Source: Nitrosospira sp. Nsp11
Lineage (GTDB): Bacteria; Pseudomonadota; Gammaproteobacteria; Burkholderiales; Nitrosomonadaceae
DNA length: 64,000 bases
Direction: 5' to 3'
Assembly: GCF_900142705.1 (NCBI RefSeq)
Contig: NZ_FRBV01000006.1
Span: forward strand, 62,001-126,000
The notes below the pieces were generated by a model, which was given only the letters and a program-made list of their open reading frames with translations, did no database searches and had not been told where the DNA came from. The translations under genes and the position numbers were made by a program. Positions 32,454-42,944 of the stretch are shown piece after piece (the stretch's first letter is position 1; every line of letters starts with the position of its first letter).

Positions 32454-33539
32454 ATGCTGCTAGAACTCGCTCAATGGCTGGCGAAGGACATCCGTGCATT
32501 CAACGTATTCCAGTACATCACATTGCGCACGGTTCTCGCGGCGCTTACCTCTCTTGCGATCTCATTCATCGTAGGCCCCGCCATGATACGTAAGCTGACT
32601 GCTTACAAAATCGGGCAATCGGTGCGCAGCGACGGGCCCCAGACCCATCTTGTCAAAGCGGGCACGCCCACGATGGGTGGCGCTCTGATATTGGTATCGA
32701 TTGCCTTTTCAACGTTACTGTGGGCGGATCTGAGCAATCGTTACGTATGGGTGGTGCTCATCACCACGCTGGGTTTCGGCATCATCGGCTGGATAGATGA
32801 TTATCGCAAGGTGGTATATCGCAATCCAAAGGGACTCTCCGCCAAAGCCAAGCTCTTCTGGCAATCGGCAATAGCGATTCTGGTGGCGTTGTATCTCGCG
32901 TTAACGGCCGAGTTGCCTGCACAGACAACCATGATCGTCCCATTCTTCAAGCAAGTGGCGATACCGCTTGGTGTTACCGGCTTTGTCGCGCTTGCCTATT
33001 TCGTCATAGTGGGTACCAGCAACGCGGTGAACTTGACCGACGGTCTTGACGGCCTCGCCATTATGCCTACCGTCATGATCAGCAGCGCCCTGGCGATTTT
33101 TGCCTATGTGGCGGGGCACGCGGTATTTGCGAAATATCTGGGTATTCCTCATATCCCCCATGCGGGCGAGCTGGCTGTCTTCTGTGGTGCGCTGGCGGGT
33201 GCCGGGCTCGCCTTTCTCTGGTTCAACGCCTACCCGGCAGAAGTATTCATGGGGGACGTCGGCGCGCTTGCCCTTGGCGCCGCACTCGGAATCGTGACCG
33301 TGATAGTACGCCAGGAGATCGTGCTGGTCATTATGGGCGGCGTATTTGTGGTGGAAACCTTGTCAGTCATGCTGCAGGTGGCCTCGTTCAAGCTGGTCGG
33401 GAAACGTATTTTTCGTATGGCGCCGCTGCATCATCACTACGAATTGAAGGGCTGGAAAGAAAATCAGGTAGTGGTTCGGTTCTGGATTATCACCATGATG
33501 CTGGTGTTGTTTGGCTTGTCCACGCTGAAGTTGAGATGA
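32454..33539 (+). CDS. mraY: Phospho-MurNAc-pentapeptide transferase MraY
   Basis: The 361-residue membrane protein has about ten helices and the MraY signatures [49 protein letters not shown] and [14 protein letters not shown]. It transfers phospho-MurNAc-pentapeptide to undecaprenyl phosphate, forming lipid I at the inner membrane. I use ATG 32454, which aligns with the usual start ([11 protein letters not shown]...[10 protein letters not shown]); a GTG at 32442 would add four residues. The stop overlaps the murD start by four bases. Confidence 0.96.
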   Translation: MLLELAQWLAKDIRAFNVFQYITLRTVLAALTSLAISFIVGPAMIRKLTAYKIGQSVRSDGPQTHLVKAGTPTMGGALILVSIAFSTLLWADLSNRYVWVVLITTLGFGIIGWIDDYRKVVYRNPKGLSAKAKLFWQSAIAILVALYLALTAELPAQTTMIVPFFKQVAIPLGVTGFVALAYFVIVGTSNAVNLTDGLDGLAIMPTVMISSALAIFAYVAGHAVFAKYLGIPHIPHAGELAVFCGALAGAGLAFLWFNAYPAEVFMGDVGALALGAALGIVTVIVRQEIVLVIMGGVFVVETLSVMLQVASFKLVGKRIFRMAPLHHHYELKGWKENQVVVRFWIITMMLVLFGLSTLKLR

Positions 33540-34981
33540 CCCATAAATTGATGAATTTGAGAAATAAAACCGTACTGGTGCTTGGGATGGGCGAGACCGG
33601 ACTCTCCATGGCCAAGTGGCTGTCTCGCATGGGAGCAATCGTTCGCGTGGCTGACAGCCGCACAGTTCCCCCTTGTACGGAAGATTTAAAACAGGCTCTG
33701 CCTCATGCCCTTATGTTTACCGGGGCATTTACAGCCGAGGCGTTTGCCGATATCGACCTGATCGCTATCAGCCCCGGCGTATCTCTGACTGAAAAGCTTG
33801 TGCAGCAGGCAATGAAGAACGGCGTGCCGGTGATGGGGGACATGGAACTTTTTGCGTTGGCAATCAGGTCGCTAAGTGCTTCAAGGCCAACAATAGTGGC
33901 TATTACCGGCTCCAACGGCAAGACAACGGTAACGGCCATGGTGGGGGCAATGGTGAAAAAAGCCGGGTGGGATGTCGAGGTGGCGGGAAACATCGGCCCC
34001 GCTGTGCTTGATGCACTGATGCGGCGGGTAGATTCAGGACGACTGCCTCGAGCCTGGATATTGGAGGTTTCCAGTTTTCAGTTGGAAACCATGCAAAATC
34101 TCGGCCCTGATGCGGCCACTGTGCTGAATTTAAGTGAAGACCATCTTGATCGTTACGATGGAATGCGGGAATACGCCGCGGCGAAGGCGAGAATATTTCG
34201 GGATGCTGCCGTTGACCAAGGCGACGATGCAGGGATGCAAATATTGAATCGTGACGATTCCATGGTGCGTGAAATGGCGCTGAGGGGCCGCAAGAATATA
34301 ACTTTCGGCTTGGATTTACCCGTCGGCCACAGCGATTTCGGCCTGCTGCGTGAAGACGGCAATTCATGGCTGGTGCAGGGAGCCACGCGCTTGATGAAAA
34401 CCAGTGATCTTGGCGTTCATGGTTTGCACAATGCGGCGAATGCGCTGGCTGCGCTAGCGCTGTGCCGTGCCGTTGCGTTGCCGTTTGAGCCATTACTGCA
34501 GGCCTTGCGTGAATTTCGGGGCTTGCCGCATCGAATGGAGAACGTTGGAACCCATGGTGGTATCACTTTCTACGATGACTCGAAGGGTACCAATGTCGGC
34601 GCGACAGCCGCAGCGCTGACCGGCATGACGCAAAGCGTCGTTTTGATAGCCGGTGGCGTTGGCAAAGGACAGGATTTCACACTTTTGGCAAGGCCGATAA
34701 CGGAACATGCGCGGGCTGTGGTGCTGATCGGACGGGATGCAGGCAAAATCGCGAGCGCCATAAATCATTGCGGCGTGCCGTTGCATCATGCATCGACAAT
34801 GGAAGAGGCGGTACAAAAAAGTTTTTGGCTGGCGCAGGAAGGCGATGCGGTATTGATGTCGCCCGCATGTGCCAGCTTCGATATGTTCAAGAATTACGCG
34901 CATCGCGCCGAGGCGTTCATTGCGGCGGTGAGACGAGTGCAGGCCAGGACTCCAGTCATGAATAATCACGTCACTCGCTGA
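33536..34981 (+). CDS. murD: UDP-MurNAc-L-alanine:D-glutamate ligase MurD
   Basis: The 481-residue protein has the N-terminal UDP-binding Rossmann motif [17 protein letters not shown], the ATP site [34 protein letters not shown], and [17 protein letters not shown] followed by [20 protein letters not shown]. It adds D-glutamate to UDP-MurNAc-L-Ala. It overlaps mraY by four bases and shares one base with ftsW (TGATG). Length and motifs are normal. Confidence 0.96.
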   Translation: MTHKLMNLRNKTVLVLGMGETGLSMAKWLSRMGAIVRVADSRTVPPCTEDLKQALPHALMFTGAFTAEAFADIDLIAISPGVSLTEKLVQQAMKNGVPVMGDMELFALAIRSLSASRPTIVAITGSNGKTTVTAMVGAMVKKAGWDVEVAGNIGPAVLDALMRRVDSGRLPRAWILEVSSFQLETMQNLGPDAATVLNLSEDHLDRYDGMREYAAAKARIFRDAAVDQGDDAGMQILNRDDSMVREMALRGRKNITFGLDLPVGHSDFGLLREDGNSWLVQGATRLMKTSDLGVHGLHNAANALAALALCRAVALPFEPLLQALREFRGLPHRMENVGTHGGITFYDDSKGTNVGATAAALTGMTQSVVLIAGGVGKGQDFTLLARPITEHARAVVLIGRDAGKIASAINHCGVPLHHASTMEEAVQKSFWLAQEGDAVLMSPACASFDMFKNYAHRAEAFIAAVRRVQARTPVMNNHVTR

Positions 34982-36144
34982 TGATCTATCGGAGCCATAT
35001 CGGGAACCAGGAAGCACTACCCCACTTTGATCAGTCCTTGATCTGGTCGGGCATATTATTGCTGGGCCTGGGGCTGGTAATGGTGTATTCCGCTTCCATC
35101 TCGATCGCCGAGGCAGGGCGGGGCACCGATGGCTACCCTGCATATTTCCTTGTTCGGCATGGTATTTATCTGGTGGTGGGTTTGCTGGCGGGTTTAATCG
35201 CATTTCAGGTGCCGATGCAGATGTGGCAGAAATATTCCTTCCACCTGTTTCTGCTCGGAGCAGTGCTGCTGCTGCTGGTGCTGATTCCCGGCATAGGCCA
35301 CGAAGTCAATGGCAGCCGACGGTGGATATCGCTGGCGGTCGTGAATTTTCAACCGTCGGAGTTCATGAAGCTGTTCATGGTGTTTTATGTCGCCAACTAT
35401 ACCGTTCGCAAGGCGGTTTACCTCGGGAGTTTTCGTAAAGGTTTTCTGCCCATGCTGATCGTGACGCTCGTTATAGGTACGCTGCTGCTGCTCGAGCCTG
35501 ATTTCGGCGCATTCGTCGTTATTACCGCCATCATGATGGCGATATTGTTCCTGGGAGGAATAAACCTGAAGCTGTTCACCGGGTTGATTGGTTTTTTGAT
35601 AGTCGCCCTGTTGGCGCTCATCTGGATCGAGCCTTATCGCATGCAGCGTTTCTTTGGATTCATGGACCCATGGGACGATCCCTACGGAAAAGGATATCAG
35701 TTGAGCCATGCCCTGATTGCGTTCGGGCGGGGTGAATGGCTGGGTGTCGGCCTGGGTGGCAGCGTCGAGAAGCTTTTTTATCTGCCTGAAGCGCATACCG
35801 ATTTTTTGCTTGCGGTGATCGCGGAGGAACTTGGTTTTATCGGGGTCGTGACGGTAGTGGCGCTGTTTGCGTGGCTGATAATACGCGCCTTCATTATCGG
35901 CCGCCAGGCAGCGATGAGAGAGCGGCACTTTCCGGCCCTGGTGGCCCAAGGTATTGGCGTATGGCTGGGCGTGCAGGCATTCATCAACATGGGTGTGAAC
36001 ATGGGTGTGCTGCCGACCAAGGGATTAACGCTGCCGCTGATGAGTTTTGGCGGCAGCAGTGTTGTCGTCAGTTGCATTACGCTGGCGGTCCTGCTGCGGG
36101 TGGACTGGGAAAATCGGCAGTTGATGAAGGGTTATACAGTATGA
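34981..36144 (+). CDS. ftsW: Septal peptidoglycan glycosyltransferase FtsW
   Basis: The 387-residue SEDS protein has about ten membrane helices and conserved segments [80 protein letters not shown] and [18 protein letters not shown]. It polymerises lipid II into glycan at the septum with FtsI. It follows murD with a TGATG junction, and its own stop overlaps a 26-codon ORF in an ATGA arrangement. Confidence 0.96.
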   Translation: MIYRSHIGNQEALPHFDQSLIWSGILLLGLGLVMVYSASISIAEAGRGTDGYPAYFLVRHGIYLVVGLLAGLIAFQVPMQMWQKYSFHLFLLGAVLLLLVLIPGIGHEVNGSRRWISLAVVNFQPSEFMKLFMVFYVANYTVRKAVYLGSFRKGFLPMLIVTLVIGTLLLLEPDFGAFVVITAIMMAILFLGGINLKLFTGLIGFLIVALLALIWIEPYRMQRFFGFMDPWDDPYGKGYQLSHALIAFGRGEWLGVGLGGSVEKLFYLPEAHTDFLLAVIAEELGFIGVVTVVALFAWLIIRAFIIGRQAAMRERHFPALVAQGIGVWLGVQAFINMGVNMGVLPTKGLTLPLMSFGGSSVVVSCITLAVLLRVDWENRQLMKGYTV

Positions 36145-36221
36145 AAGCGGACGAAAACCCGAATCGCAAACCTGAAGAATTGTTGCATGAGGCCAGCATG
36201 GGCTTATGGAGCGGTTCCTGA
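36141..36221 (+). CDS. Candidate 26-residue ORF between ftsW and murG
   Basis: The ATG overlaps the ftsW stop in ATGA form and reads 26 codons (starts [18 protein letters not shown], ends WSGS) to a TGA at 36219. The start of murG, TTG 36236, follows after 14 bases. The peptide is polar with a short amphipathic stretch and matches nothing I know. It may couple translation of murG to ftsW, or be a real small protein; chance is also possible. Confidence 0.3.
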   Translation: MKADENPNRKPEELLHEASMGLWSGS

Positions 36222-36235
36222 TAACGGGAGCTGAC

Positions 36236-37315
36236 TTGATCCATACCATTCTTATTATGGCCGGCGGAACGGGCGGACATGTATTTCCAGGGTTGGCGGT
36301 CGCGGAGCATATGAAGACCGCGGGATGGCGTGTGGTGTGGCTGGGAACCGAAGGTGGAATGGAAACCACGCTGGCGCCGCGGCAAGGGTATCACCTGGAA
36401 ACTATCCGTTTTTCGGGCCTTCGCGGGAAGAGCGTCCGAACCTGGCTGACGTTACCGCTGCGCCTGTTGATCGCATTTTGGCAAAGCGCCAAAGTGATAC
36501 TTCGGGTGCGCCCGGACGTAGTGCTGGGTATGGGCGGCTATCCGGCCTTTCCCGGCGGCATGATGGCCTCGTTGCTGGATAAGCCACTGCTGATACACGA
36601 ACAGAATTCCATTCCCGGCCTCGCTAACAGGATATTGGCGAAACTTGCTGACAGAGTGCTGCTGGGTTTTCCGGATGCGATCAAAAAAAGCAAAAAAGTA
36701 GCATTTTTCGGTAATCCTGTTCGTAAAGAAATTAGCGGGCTGGAAGCGCCGGAAAAAAGATACGCCATGCGCGACGGGCCAATGAAGTTACTGGTGGTTG
36801 GCGGCAGCCTGGGTGCGCAAGCGCTGAATAGTGTCGTGCCACAGGCGTTGAAGCGGATTCCCGAGAAGTTGCGCCCGCTGGTAACGCACCAGGCAGGCGC
36901 AAGGCATCTGGACGGGCTAAAAAAAAACTATGCCGAGGCGGAGGTGGAGGGTGAGTTGGTCACATTCATTGACGACATGTCGGTCCGCTACGCCGATAGC
37001 GACCTGGTGATCTGTCGTGCCGGGGCGCTTACTATCGCTGAATTGAGTGCGGCGGGTGTTGCAAGCATTCTGGTGCCATTTCCTTACGCGGTGGACGATC
37101 ATCAGACATGCAATGCGAAATTTCTGAGTGACAGGAATGCGGCGGTATTGGTGCCGCAAGATGATTTGACGCCGCAAGGCCTGGCCGAATTATTGATGGG
37201 ATTCAGCCGCGAAAAACTCATGGAAATGGCCATGAAAGCCCGTGAACTGGCAAACCCGGATGCGACCAGATTAGTGGCGGAAGCATGCATGGGAATGATA
37301 AAAGCACAAAAATGA
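36236..37315 (+). CDS. murG: N-acetylglucosaminyltransferase MurG
   Basis: The 359-residue protein has the GT28 motifs MAGGTGGHVFPGLAVAEHM, GMGGYPAFPGGMMASLL, HEQNSIPGLANRIL, LLVVGGSLGAQALN, and DLVICRAGALTIAELSAAGVASILVPFPYAVDDHQTCNA-type acceptor loop. It adds GlcNAc to lipid I to make lipid II on the inner face of the membrane. I place the start at TTG 36236 because GGGAG lies five bases before it and only a few residues precede the first motif, as usual; an ATG at 36206 in the same frame has no ribosome-binding site. Confidence 0.94.
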   Translation: MIHTILIMAGGTGGHVFPGLAVAEHMKTAGWRVVWLGTEGGMETTLAPRQGYHLETIRFSGLRGKSVRTWLTLPLRLLIAFWQSAKVILRVRPDVVLGMGGYPAFPGGMMASLLDKPLLIHEQNSIPGLANRILAKLADRVLLGFPDAIKKSKKVAFFGNPVRKEISGLEAPEKRYAMRDGPMKLLVVGGSLGAQALNSVVPQALKRIPEKLRPLVTHQAGARHLDGLKKNYAEAEVEGELVTFIDDMSVRYADSDLVICRAGALTIAELSAAGVASILVPFPYAVDDHQTCNAKFLSDRNAAVLVPQDDLTPQGLAELLMGFSREKLMEMAMKARELANPDATRLVAEACMGMIKAQK

Positions 37316-37353
37316 AAGCGTCAGGAAATGAATAAAACTACTGTATTTCCATC

Positions 37354-38808
37354 ATGAGGCATAAGGTCAAGCATGTCCATTTTGTGGGCATCGGCGGTTC
37401 GGGTATGAGCGGAATCGCTGAAGTGTTGCTTAATCTGGGGTATCAGGTGAGCGGCTCGGATTTGTCCGCCAGCGCAACCACTCGGCGCCTGAGAAAACTG
37501 GGTGCCGTCGTTCATGTCGGCCATGCGAGAAGTCATGTGGCATCCGCTGATGCGGTGGTGACTTCGACGGCAATAATGGCGGACAACCCGGAAGTTCTGG
37601 CAGCGCGAGAAAGTAATGTACCGGTGGTTCCTCGTGCCATCATGCTGGCGGAATTGCTGAGATTACGCCAGGGGATCGCGATTGCGGGCACCCATGGCAA
37701 GACCACTACCACCAGCCTGATTGCCAGCATTTTTGCCGAAGCGGGCATGGACCCGACATTCGTTATCGGCGGCAGGCTGGAAGCGGCAGGGTCCCACGCG
37801 AAGCTGGGCCGTGGTGAATTCATCGTGGTCGAGGCCGACGAATCCGATGCCTCCTTTCTTTATTTGCAGCCTGTGCTGGCGGTGGTGACCAATATAGATG
37901 TCGATCACATGGAGACTTACGGTCACGATTTCAACAAGCTCAAGCAGGCATTCGTGGAATTTATCGAACACCTGCCTTTTTACGGTATGGCGGTATTGTG
38001 CGTGGATGACGCAAGCGTGCGCGAAATCATGGCTGCCATTACCAAGCCCATTACAACTTACGGCTTATCGGATAACGCACAAGTTCGTGCTTCCGATATC
38101 CGCCATAGTGAAGGTCGGATGCATTTTACCGCGCTCGTAGGAACAAACGGCAAGACGCGCAAGCTCAAATGCATGCTTAACCTCCCAGGATTGCATAACG
38201 TGCAGAATGCGCTTGCAGCAATCGCGGTATGCAATGAAGTGGGTTTGCCGGACGCTGCCATAATCGGGGCATTGGCCGGCTTCAGGGGCGTAGACCGGCG
38301 TTTTCAACGTTATGGCGAAATCAAACTGACCGGCAACGGAAACGCGGGGGCCGGCAGCTTTACGCTTGTCGACGACTATGGTCATCATCCCGTCGAGATG
38401 GCAGCCACCATCGCGGCTGCGCGCGGCGCATTTCCTGGCCGCAGGCTGGTGCTGGCGTTTCAGCCGCACCGCTATACGCGCACGCGCGATCTGTTCGAGG
38501 ATTTCGTTAAAGTGTTATCGACCGTCGATGTGCTGCTGTTGACAGAAGTCTATCCTGCGGGCGAAGCCGCGCTCATAGCGGCGGATAGCAAGTCGCTCGC
38601 GCGCGCGTTGAGGGTCCTAGGCAAGGTGGAACCGATTTTTATCGAGACCGTGGACGAGCTGCCTTCCGCCATTCATAGCGTGGTGCAGGACAATGACGTG
38701 ATACTCGTGATGGGAGCGGGATCGGTGGGCAGGGTGGCCCCTGACCTTGCAAGGAACCAATGGACGGCTGAGCAGGAGGCCGACCTGGCGGTGGAAGGAG
38801 AAGGATAA
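37354..38808 (+). CDS. murC: UDP-MurNAc:L-alanine ligase MurC
   Basis: The 484-residue ligase starts with [20 protein letters not shown], has the ATP site [30 protein letters not shown], and [20 protein letters not shown] with the [16 protein letters not shown] segment. It adds L-alanine to UDP-MurNAc, the first stem-peptide step. The ATG lacks a ribosome-binding site but overlaps the TGA of a nine-codon frame beginning at 37328 (MNKTTVFPS), which could couple its translation. Confidence 0.96.
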   Translation: MRHKVKHVHFVGIGGSGMSGIAEVLLNLGYQVSGSDLSASATTRRLRKLGAVVHVGHARSHVASADAVVTSTAIMADNPEVLAARESNVPVVPRAIMLAELLRLRQGIAIAGTHGKTTTTSLIASIFAEAGMDPTFVIGGRLEAAGSHAKLGRGEFIVVEADESDASFLYLQPVLAVVTNIDVDHMETYGHDFNKLKQAFVEFIEHLPFYGMAVLCVDDASVREIMAAITKPITTYGLSDNAQVRASDIRHSEGRMHFTALVGTNGKTRKLKCMLNLPGLHNVQNALAAIAVCNEVGLPDAAIIGALAGFRGVDRRFQRYGEIKLTGNGNAGAGSFTLVDDYGHHPVEMAATIAAARGAFPGRRLVLAFQPHRYTRTRDLFEDFVKVLSTVDVLLLTEVYPAGEAALIAADSKSLARALRVLGKVEPIFIETVDELPSAIHSVVQDNDVILVMGAGSVGRVAPDLARNQWTAEQEADLAVEGEG

Positions 38809-38855
38809 AAATCAGGCCACTTTTCGTCGCACATGAATATGCGCAGGTTTCACGA

Positions 38856-39896
38856 ATGGATATGTCGGAAATTAATTTGAACCATGGCTCCAGTGCACTT
38901 CGGGGCGAGATGCGCGTGAATCAGCCAATGAAAAAATATACTTCATGGCGTACCGGGGGCGTGGCGGAGCGCGTGTATCTGCCGGCAGATCTGGCTGATC
39001 TCGCGCAGTTCTTGCGCGGCTTGCCGCAGGATGAGCCAGTGCATGTGATAGGGCTCGGCAGCAATCTTCTGGTGCGTGATGGAGGAGTGCGGGGAACCGT
39101 AGTGGTGTTGCATGGCCGGCTTAACGACCTGCGGCTGGAGCAGCGGGATAAAGGTGACCCACTGATATACGCTGGCGCGGGCGTAGCCTGCGCAAAAGTG
39201 GCGCGGTTTGCAGCCTTGCACAGTTTGGCCGGCGCAGAGTTTTTAGCCGGTATACCCGGTACTGTCGGCGGGGCGATGGCGATGAATGCTGGGTGCTACG
39301 GTGCCGAGACCTGGGAAATTGTATACAAGGTTCAAACACTGGGTCGTGCCGGGCGATTGCAAGCACGCCTGCCTGGAGACTACGAAATCAGTTATCGGCA
39401 CGTTGCCATGAAGCCTGGGATTAATGATGGGGAACAGGGCGAGCACAAATCGGGGAGTTTCCCGGATGAGGAATGGTTCACAGGCGGCTGGTTCCAATTG
39501 TCGGCAGAGAAAGAGGCAGTATCGCGGCAAAAGATCAAGGAATTACTGACAAGACGAATCAATAGCCAGCCTTTGAATCTGCCCAATGCCGGATCAGTGT
39601 TTCGTAATCCACCGGGCGACTGGGCCGCGCGACTGATCGAGTCATGCGGACTGAAAGGTTTTCGTATTGGGGGCGCGATGGTTTCGTCGACGCACGCAAA
39701 CTTCATCGTAAACACCGGCACTGCCGTAGCGGCGGATATCGAAGCGGTGATAGACCGGGTGCGTAACACGGTAAAAGAGCAGACTGGCGTCGAGCTGGTG
39801 CAAGAAGTACGAATTATCGGTGCTGTAAGCGAACGCAGCGGGATTCCCGATTTCGCGACTCATTATTCTGTCAAGGAAGATCAAAATGGTGAGTAA
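38856..39896 (+). CDS. murB: UDP-N-acetylenolpyruvoylglucosamine reductase MurB
   Basis: The 346-residue flavoprotein has [108 protein letters not shown]-type motifs and the active-site region with Ser in GSVFRNP. It reduces UDP-GlcNAc-enolpyruvate to UDP-MurNAc with NADPH. An inserted loop around residues 180-210 ([18 protein letters not shown]) is longer than in most type-I enzymes. It overlaps ddl by 11 bases. Confidence 0.95.
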   Translation: MDMSEINLNHGSSALRGEMRVNQPMKKYTSWRTGGVAERVYLPADLADLAQFLRGLPQDEPVHVIGLGSNLLVRDGGVRGTVVVLHGRLNDLRLEQRDKGDPLIYAGAGVACAKVARFAALHSLAGAEFLAGIPGTVGGAMAMNAGCYGAETWEIVYKVQTLGRAGRLQARLPGDYEISYRHVAMKPGINDGEQGEHKSGSFPDEEWFTGGWFQLSAEKEAVSRQKIKELLTRRINSQPLNLPNAGSVFRNPPGDWAARLIESCGLKGFRIGGAMVSSTHANFIVNTGTAVAADIEAVIDRVRNTVKEQTGVELVQEVRIIGAVSERSGIPDFATHYSVKEDQNGE

Positions 39897-40806
39897 CCAT
39901 AATTTTGGGAAAGTTGCTGTTCTTCTGGGCGGCCGTTCCGCTGAACGCGAGATTTCGCTCCAGAGCGGCAAAGCCGTGCTGGAGGCATTACGGCGCCAAG
40001 GTGTTGACGCACATCCGTTCGATCCCTCCGAACAGCCAATGGAGGCGCTTCTGCACCAGGGGTTCAGCCGGGTCCATATTGCCCTGCATGGGCGCTACGG
40101 CGAAGACGGTACCGTCCAAGGCGCGCTGGAGCTGATGGGATTGCCTTATACCGGTAGCGGTGTCCTGGCGAGCGCGTTGGCGATGGATAAATGGCGCACT
40201 AAATTGCTTTGGCAAGCTGCTGGAATCAAAACGCCCCGCTATGTCGTGCTTAATGAACAAACAGATTTTGATCTGGTTTCCAGAGAGCTCGGGCTGCCGC
40301 TGATTGTCAAGCCATCGCGAGAAGGGTCGACCCTCGGCTTGAGCAAGGTGATCAAGGCAACGGACTTGCCGACAGCACTGCAGCTGGCGGCGGAGCACGA
40401 CACTACTGTGCTGGCGGAGCAATTTATCGAAGGCATGGAGCTTACCATCGCTATCCTCGGAGAGATGACGTTACCCTTGGTCCGCATCCAGGCGGAAAGC
40501 GGCTTGTACGATTATGAGGCTAAGTATATGTCCGATACTACCCGGTATTTTTGCCCGAGCGGCTTATCCGCTGCTCAGGAGGAGGCGATTCAGGCACAGG
40601 CATTGCAAGCACACAAGATTCTGGGTTGTGAGGGATGGGGAAGGGTAGACGCCATTCTGGATGCATCGCACCAGCTATATTTTCTTGAAACCAACACATC
40701 GCCTGGGATGACCGCACACAGCCTTGTACCCATGGCAGCGAAAGCCGTCGGAATTTCATTTGACGATCTGGTCCTGCGGATACTGGAACTGGCCCATGTG
40801 GGATAA
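39886..40806 (+). CDS. ddl: D-alanine:D-alanine ligase (DdlB type)
   Basis: The 306-residue ATP-grasp enzyme has [63 protein letters not shown], and the C-terminal [11 protein letters not shown] and [15 protein letters not shown] motifs. It makes D-Ala-D-Ala for MurF. The final Ala/Asp pattern is the ordinary D-Ala-D-Ala type and not the vancomycin-resistance D-Lac type as far as motifs show. It overlaps both neighbours by about 11 bases. Confidence 0.95.
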   Translation: MVSNHNFGKVAVLLGGRSAEREISLQSGKAVLEALRRQGVDAHPFDPSEQPMEALLHQGFSRVHIALHGRYGEDGTVQGALELMGLPYTGSGVLASALAMDKWRTKLLWQAAGIKTPRYVVLNEQTDFDLVSRELGLPLIVKPSREGSTLGLSKVIKATDLPTALQLAAEHDTTVLAEQFIEGMELTIAILGEMTLPLVRIQAESGLYDYEAKYMSDTTRYFCPSGLSAAQEEAIQAQALQAHKILGCEGWGRVDAILDASHQLYFLETNTSPGMTAHSLVPMAAKAVGISFDDLVLRILELAHVG

Positions 40807-41491
40807 CCATCAGGCGCTCACCTTGCTGGCGAATTGGCTGTTTGCGCTGGCTGCGTTGATAGTGAGTTACCTGATCACTCAATTGACGATCAATTCGCCT
40901 TTGTTTCCGTTGAAGGAGGTGAGCCTTGGCGGCAATGACGGCGGCCTGAAGCACGTGACGCGAGAACAGATCGATGGGGTAGTCCGAAATGCTGTCGCGG
41001 GAAATTTTTTTACAGTTGATCTGGAAGCGACCCGTAAAGCTTTCGTCAAGCTGCCTTGGGTACGGACCGCCAGTGTGCGTCGCATCTGGCCGCATGGCCT
41101 GGAGGTAACGCTAGAGGAACATATGGCCCTGGCGCGCTGGGGTAGCAGCGCACTGGTCAATTTTCAGGGGGAAATATTCAATGCTGCATCCGATGAACCA
41201 TTGCCTGAATTTGAAGGCCCGGAGGAAAGCTCAAGCGAAATGGCCAGACAGTACACGGTGTTTAAAAAAATGCTGCAGCCGCTGCATCAGAACATCGCAC
41301 GGATGAGCCTTTCCGACCGTCGGGCCTGGCGGGTTCACCTGGACAACGGGACCATACTGGAGCTCGGGCGCGAGCAGGTGGGCGTGCGGCTGAAGCGTTA
41401 CGTACAGGTGCACGACCACAGCACGGCGCAATTAAATCAGCAATTGACATACGTTGACCTGCGTTATCCGAGCGGCTTTGCTGTCCGCTAA
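40796..41491 (+). CDS. ftsQ: Cell division protein FtsQ
   Basis: The 231-residue protein has a short cytoplasmic tail, a membrane helix ([19 protein letters not shown]), a POTRA domain (LKEVSLGG ... [52 protein letters not shown]) and a beta domain with [11 protein letters not shown] and the terminal [12 protein letters not shown]. It binds FtsB/FtsL and links early and late divisome proteins. Start ATG 40796 overlaps the ddl stop by 11 bases and has GGAAC upstream. The frame is open further back, but that part lies inside ddl. Confidence 0.93.
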   Translation: MWDNHQALTLLANWLFALAALIVSYLITQLTINSPLFPLKEVSLGGNDGGLKHVTREQIDGVVRNAVAGNFFTVDLEATRKAFVKLPWVRTASVRRIWPHGLEVTLEEHMALARWGSSALVNFQGEIFNAASDEPLPEFEGPEESSSEMARQYTVFKKMLQPLHQNIARMSLSDRRAWRVHLDNGTILELGREQVGVRLKRYVQVHDHSTAQLNQQLTYVDLRYPSGFAVR

Positions 41492-41566
41492 GCACGTGGT
41501 GCGATGCTGAAACAAAATGGATTTGATTTGATGGAAATGCCGGCAGATTTAGGGCTTTTAAGATAG

Positions 41567-42805
41567 ATGAATAGAAGCAACGAAACAAAAAATCTGATCG
41601 TGGGGCTCGATATCGGCACATCGAAGATTGTGGCTATTGTCGCAGAGGTGAAACCCGAAGGCGGGTATGAAGTTATCGGCATGGGCAGCCATCCTTCGCG
41701 CGGCCTGAAGAAAGGGGTTGTAGTGAACATCGAGACCACCGTCAACGCGATTCAGCGGGCATTGGAAGAAGCCGAGTTGATGGCCGACTGCAGGATTCGG
41801 GAAGTTTATACCGGCATTGCCGGTAGCCATATCAAAAGTTTCAATTCGCATGGGATGGTGGCCATCAAGGATAAGGAAGTTTCGCGACTGGATGTGGAAC
41901 GTGTGATGGAAACCGCGAAGGCAGTGAATATCCTTAACGACCAGCAAGTTCTCCACGTACTCAATCAGGAGTTCATCATAGATGGCCAGGAGGATGTGCG
42001 CGAGCCCATCGGCATGAGCGGTATACGGCTGGAAGTCAGAGTGCATATCGTGACCGGGGCGGTATCCGCGGCACAGAATATCATGAAGTGCGTGCGGCGC
42101 TGCGGGCTGGAGGTGCGTGACCTGGTGCTGCAACCGCTTGCCTCGGCCATGGCCGTGCTATCGGAAGACGAAAAAGATCTGGGCGTCTGCCTGGTGGATA
42201 TCGGCGGGGGTACAACCGACATCGCGGTATTCACACACGGCGCCATTCGCCATACCGCGGTGATTCCGATTGCCGGAGACCAGATCACGAATGATATTGC
42301 GATGGCGCTCCGCACCCCTACCAAGGATGCCGAAGACATCAAGTGCCGCTACGGTTGCGCCTTGCGCGGTATGGCTGACCCGCACGAAATGGTGGAAGTG
42401 GCGGGCGTGGGCGACCGTGGAACACGCCAGCTTTCCAGGCAAACACTGGCAGAAGTCATCGAGCCCCGTGTGGAAGAGCTTTATTCGCTGGTGCAGGCTG
42501 AACTGCGCCGCAGTGGCTTCGAGGAACTGCTGTCGTCCGGGATCGTCATTACCGGCGGCAGCAGCTCCCTTCAAGGTATGGTGGAGCTCGGCGAAGAGAT
42601 ATTCCATATGCCTGTACGGCTAGGCCTTCCGCACTATCACGGCAGCCTGGAAGAAGTGGTGCTTACGCCGCGGTGCTCTACCGGCATTGGCTTGATACTG
42701 GCCGGCATGGAACAGCTCCAGCGACACCAGCACACCCGGTTGCAGGGCAACTCGTTCAAGCGAATTCTGGAAAGGATGAGAAGTTGGTTTCAAGTCAATT
42801 TTTGA
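41567..42805 (+). CDS. ftsA: Cell division protein FtsA
   Basis: The 412-residue actin-like ATPase shows LIVGLDIGTSKIVAIV, the 1C domain insertion (VYTGIAGSHIKSFNSHGMVAI), CLVDIGGGTTDIAVFTHGAI, IVITGGSSSLQGM and an amphipathic C-terminus (NSFKRILERMRSWFQVNF) that tethers FtsZ filaments to the membrane. It recruits late division proteins. It lies 75 bases after ftsQ and 139 bases before ftsZ, with a hairpin in the second gap. Confidence 0.96.
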   Translation: MNRSNETKNLIVGLDIGTSKIVAIVAEVKPEGGYEVIGMGSHPSRGLKKGVVVNIETTVNAIQRALEEAELMADCRIREVYTGIAGSHIKSFNSHGMVAIKDKEVSRLDVERVMETAKAVNILNDQQVLHVLNQEFIIDGQEDVREPIGMSGIRLEVRVHIVTGAVSAAQNIMKCVRRCGLEVRDLVLQPLASAMAVLSEDEKDLGVCLVDIGGGTTDIAVFTHGAIRHTAVIPIAGDQITNDIAMALRTPTKDAEDIKCRYGCALRGMADPHEMVEVAGVGDRGTRQLSRQTLAEVIEPRVEELYSLVQAELRRSGFEELLSSGIVITGGSSSLQGMVELGEEIFHMPVRLGLPHYHGSLEEVVLTPRCSTGIGLILAGMEQLQRHQHTRLQGNSFKRILERMRSWFQVNF

Positions 42806-42819
42806 GGGCCTCCTATCCG

Positions 42820-42849
42820 AAGACCCCAAAAATGGGGGAGGTCTCTTTT
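42820..42849 (+). terminator. Hairpin between ftsA and ftsZ
   Basis: AGACC (42820-42824) and GGTCT (42839-42843) pair, with CC/GG extending the stem across a GGGA bulge, around AAAAAT. CTTTTCG follows. It could reduce read-through or stabilise either message. Alternative pairing of GCCTCC upstream with GGAGG is also possible. Confidence 0.45.
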
Positions 42850-42944
42850 CGACAGCGAAGGGGCGGCTGGCAGCAGCGTTCAAAAGCGGAAAGACTTAAA
42901 TAACAAATACTGTTCAGTTGATACAATTCCTAAAGGAGAGTGTA

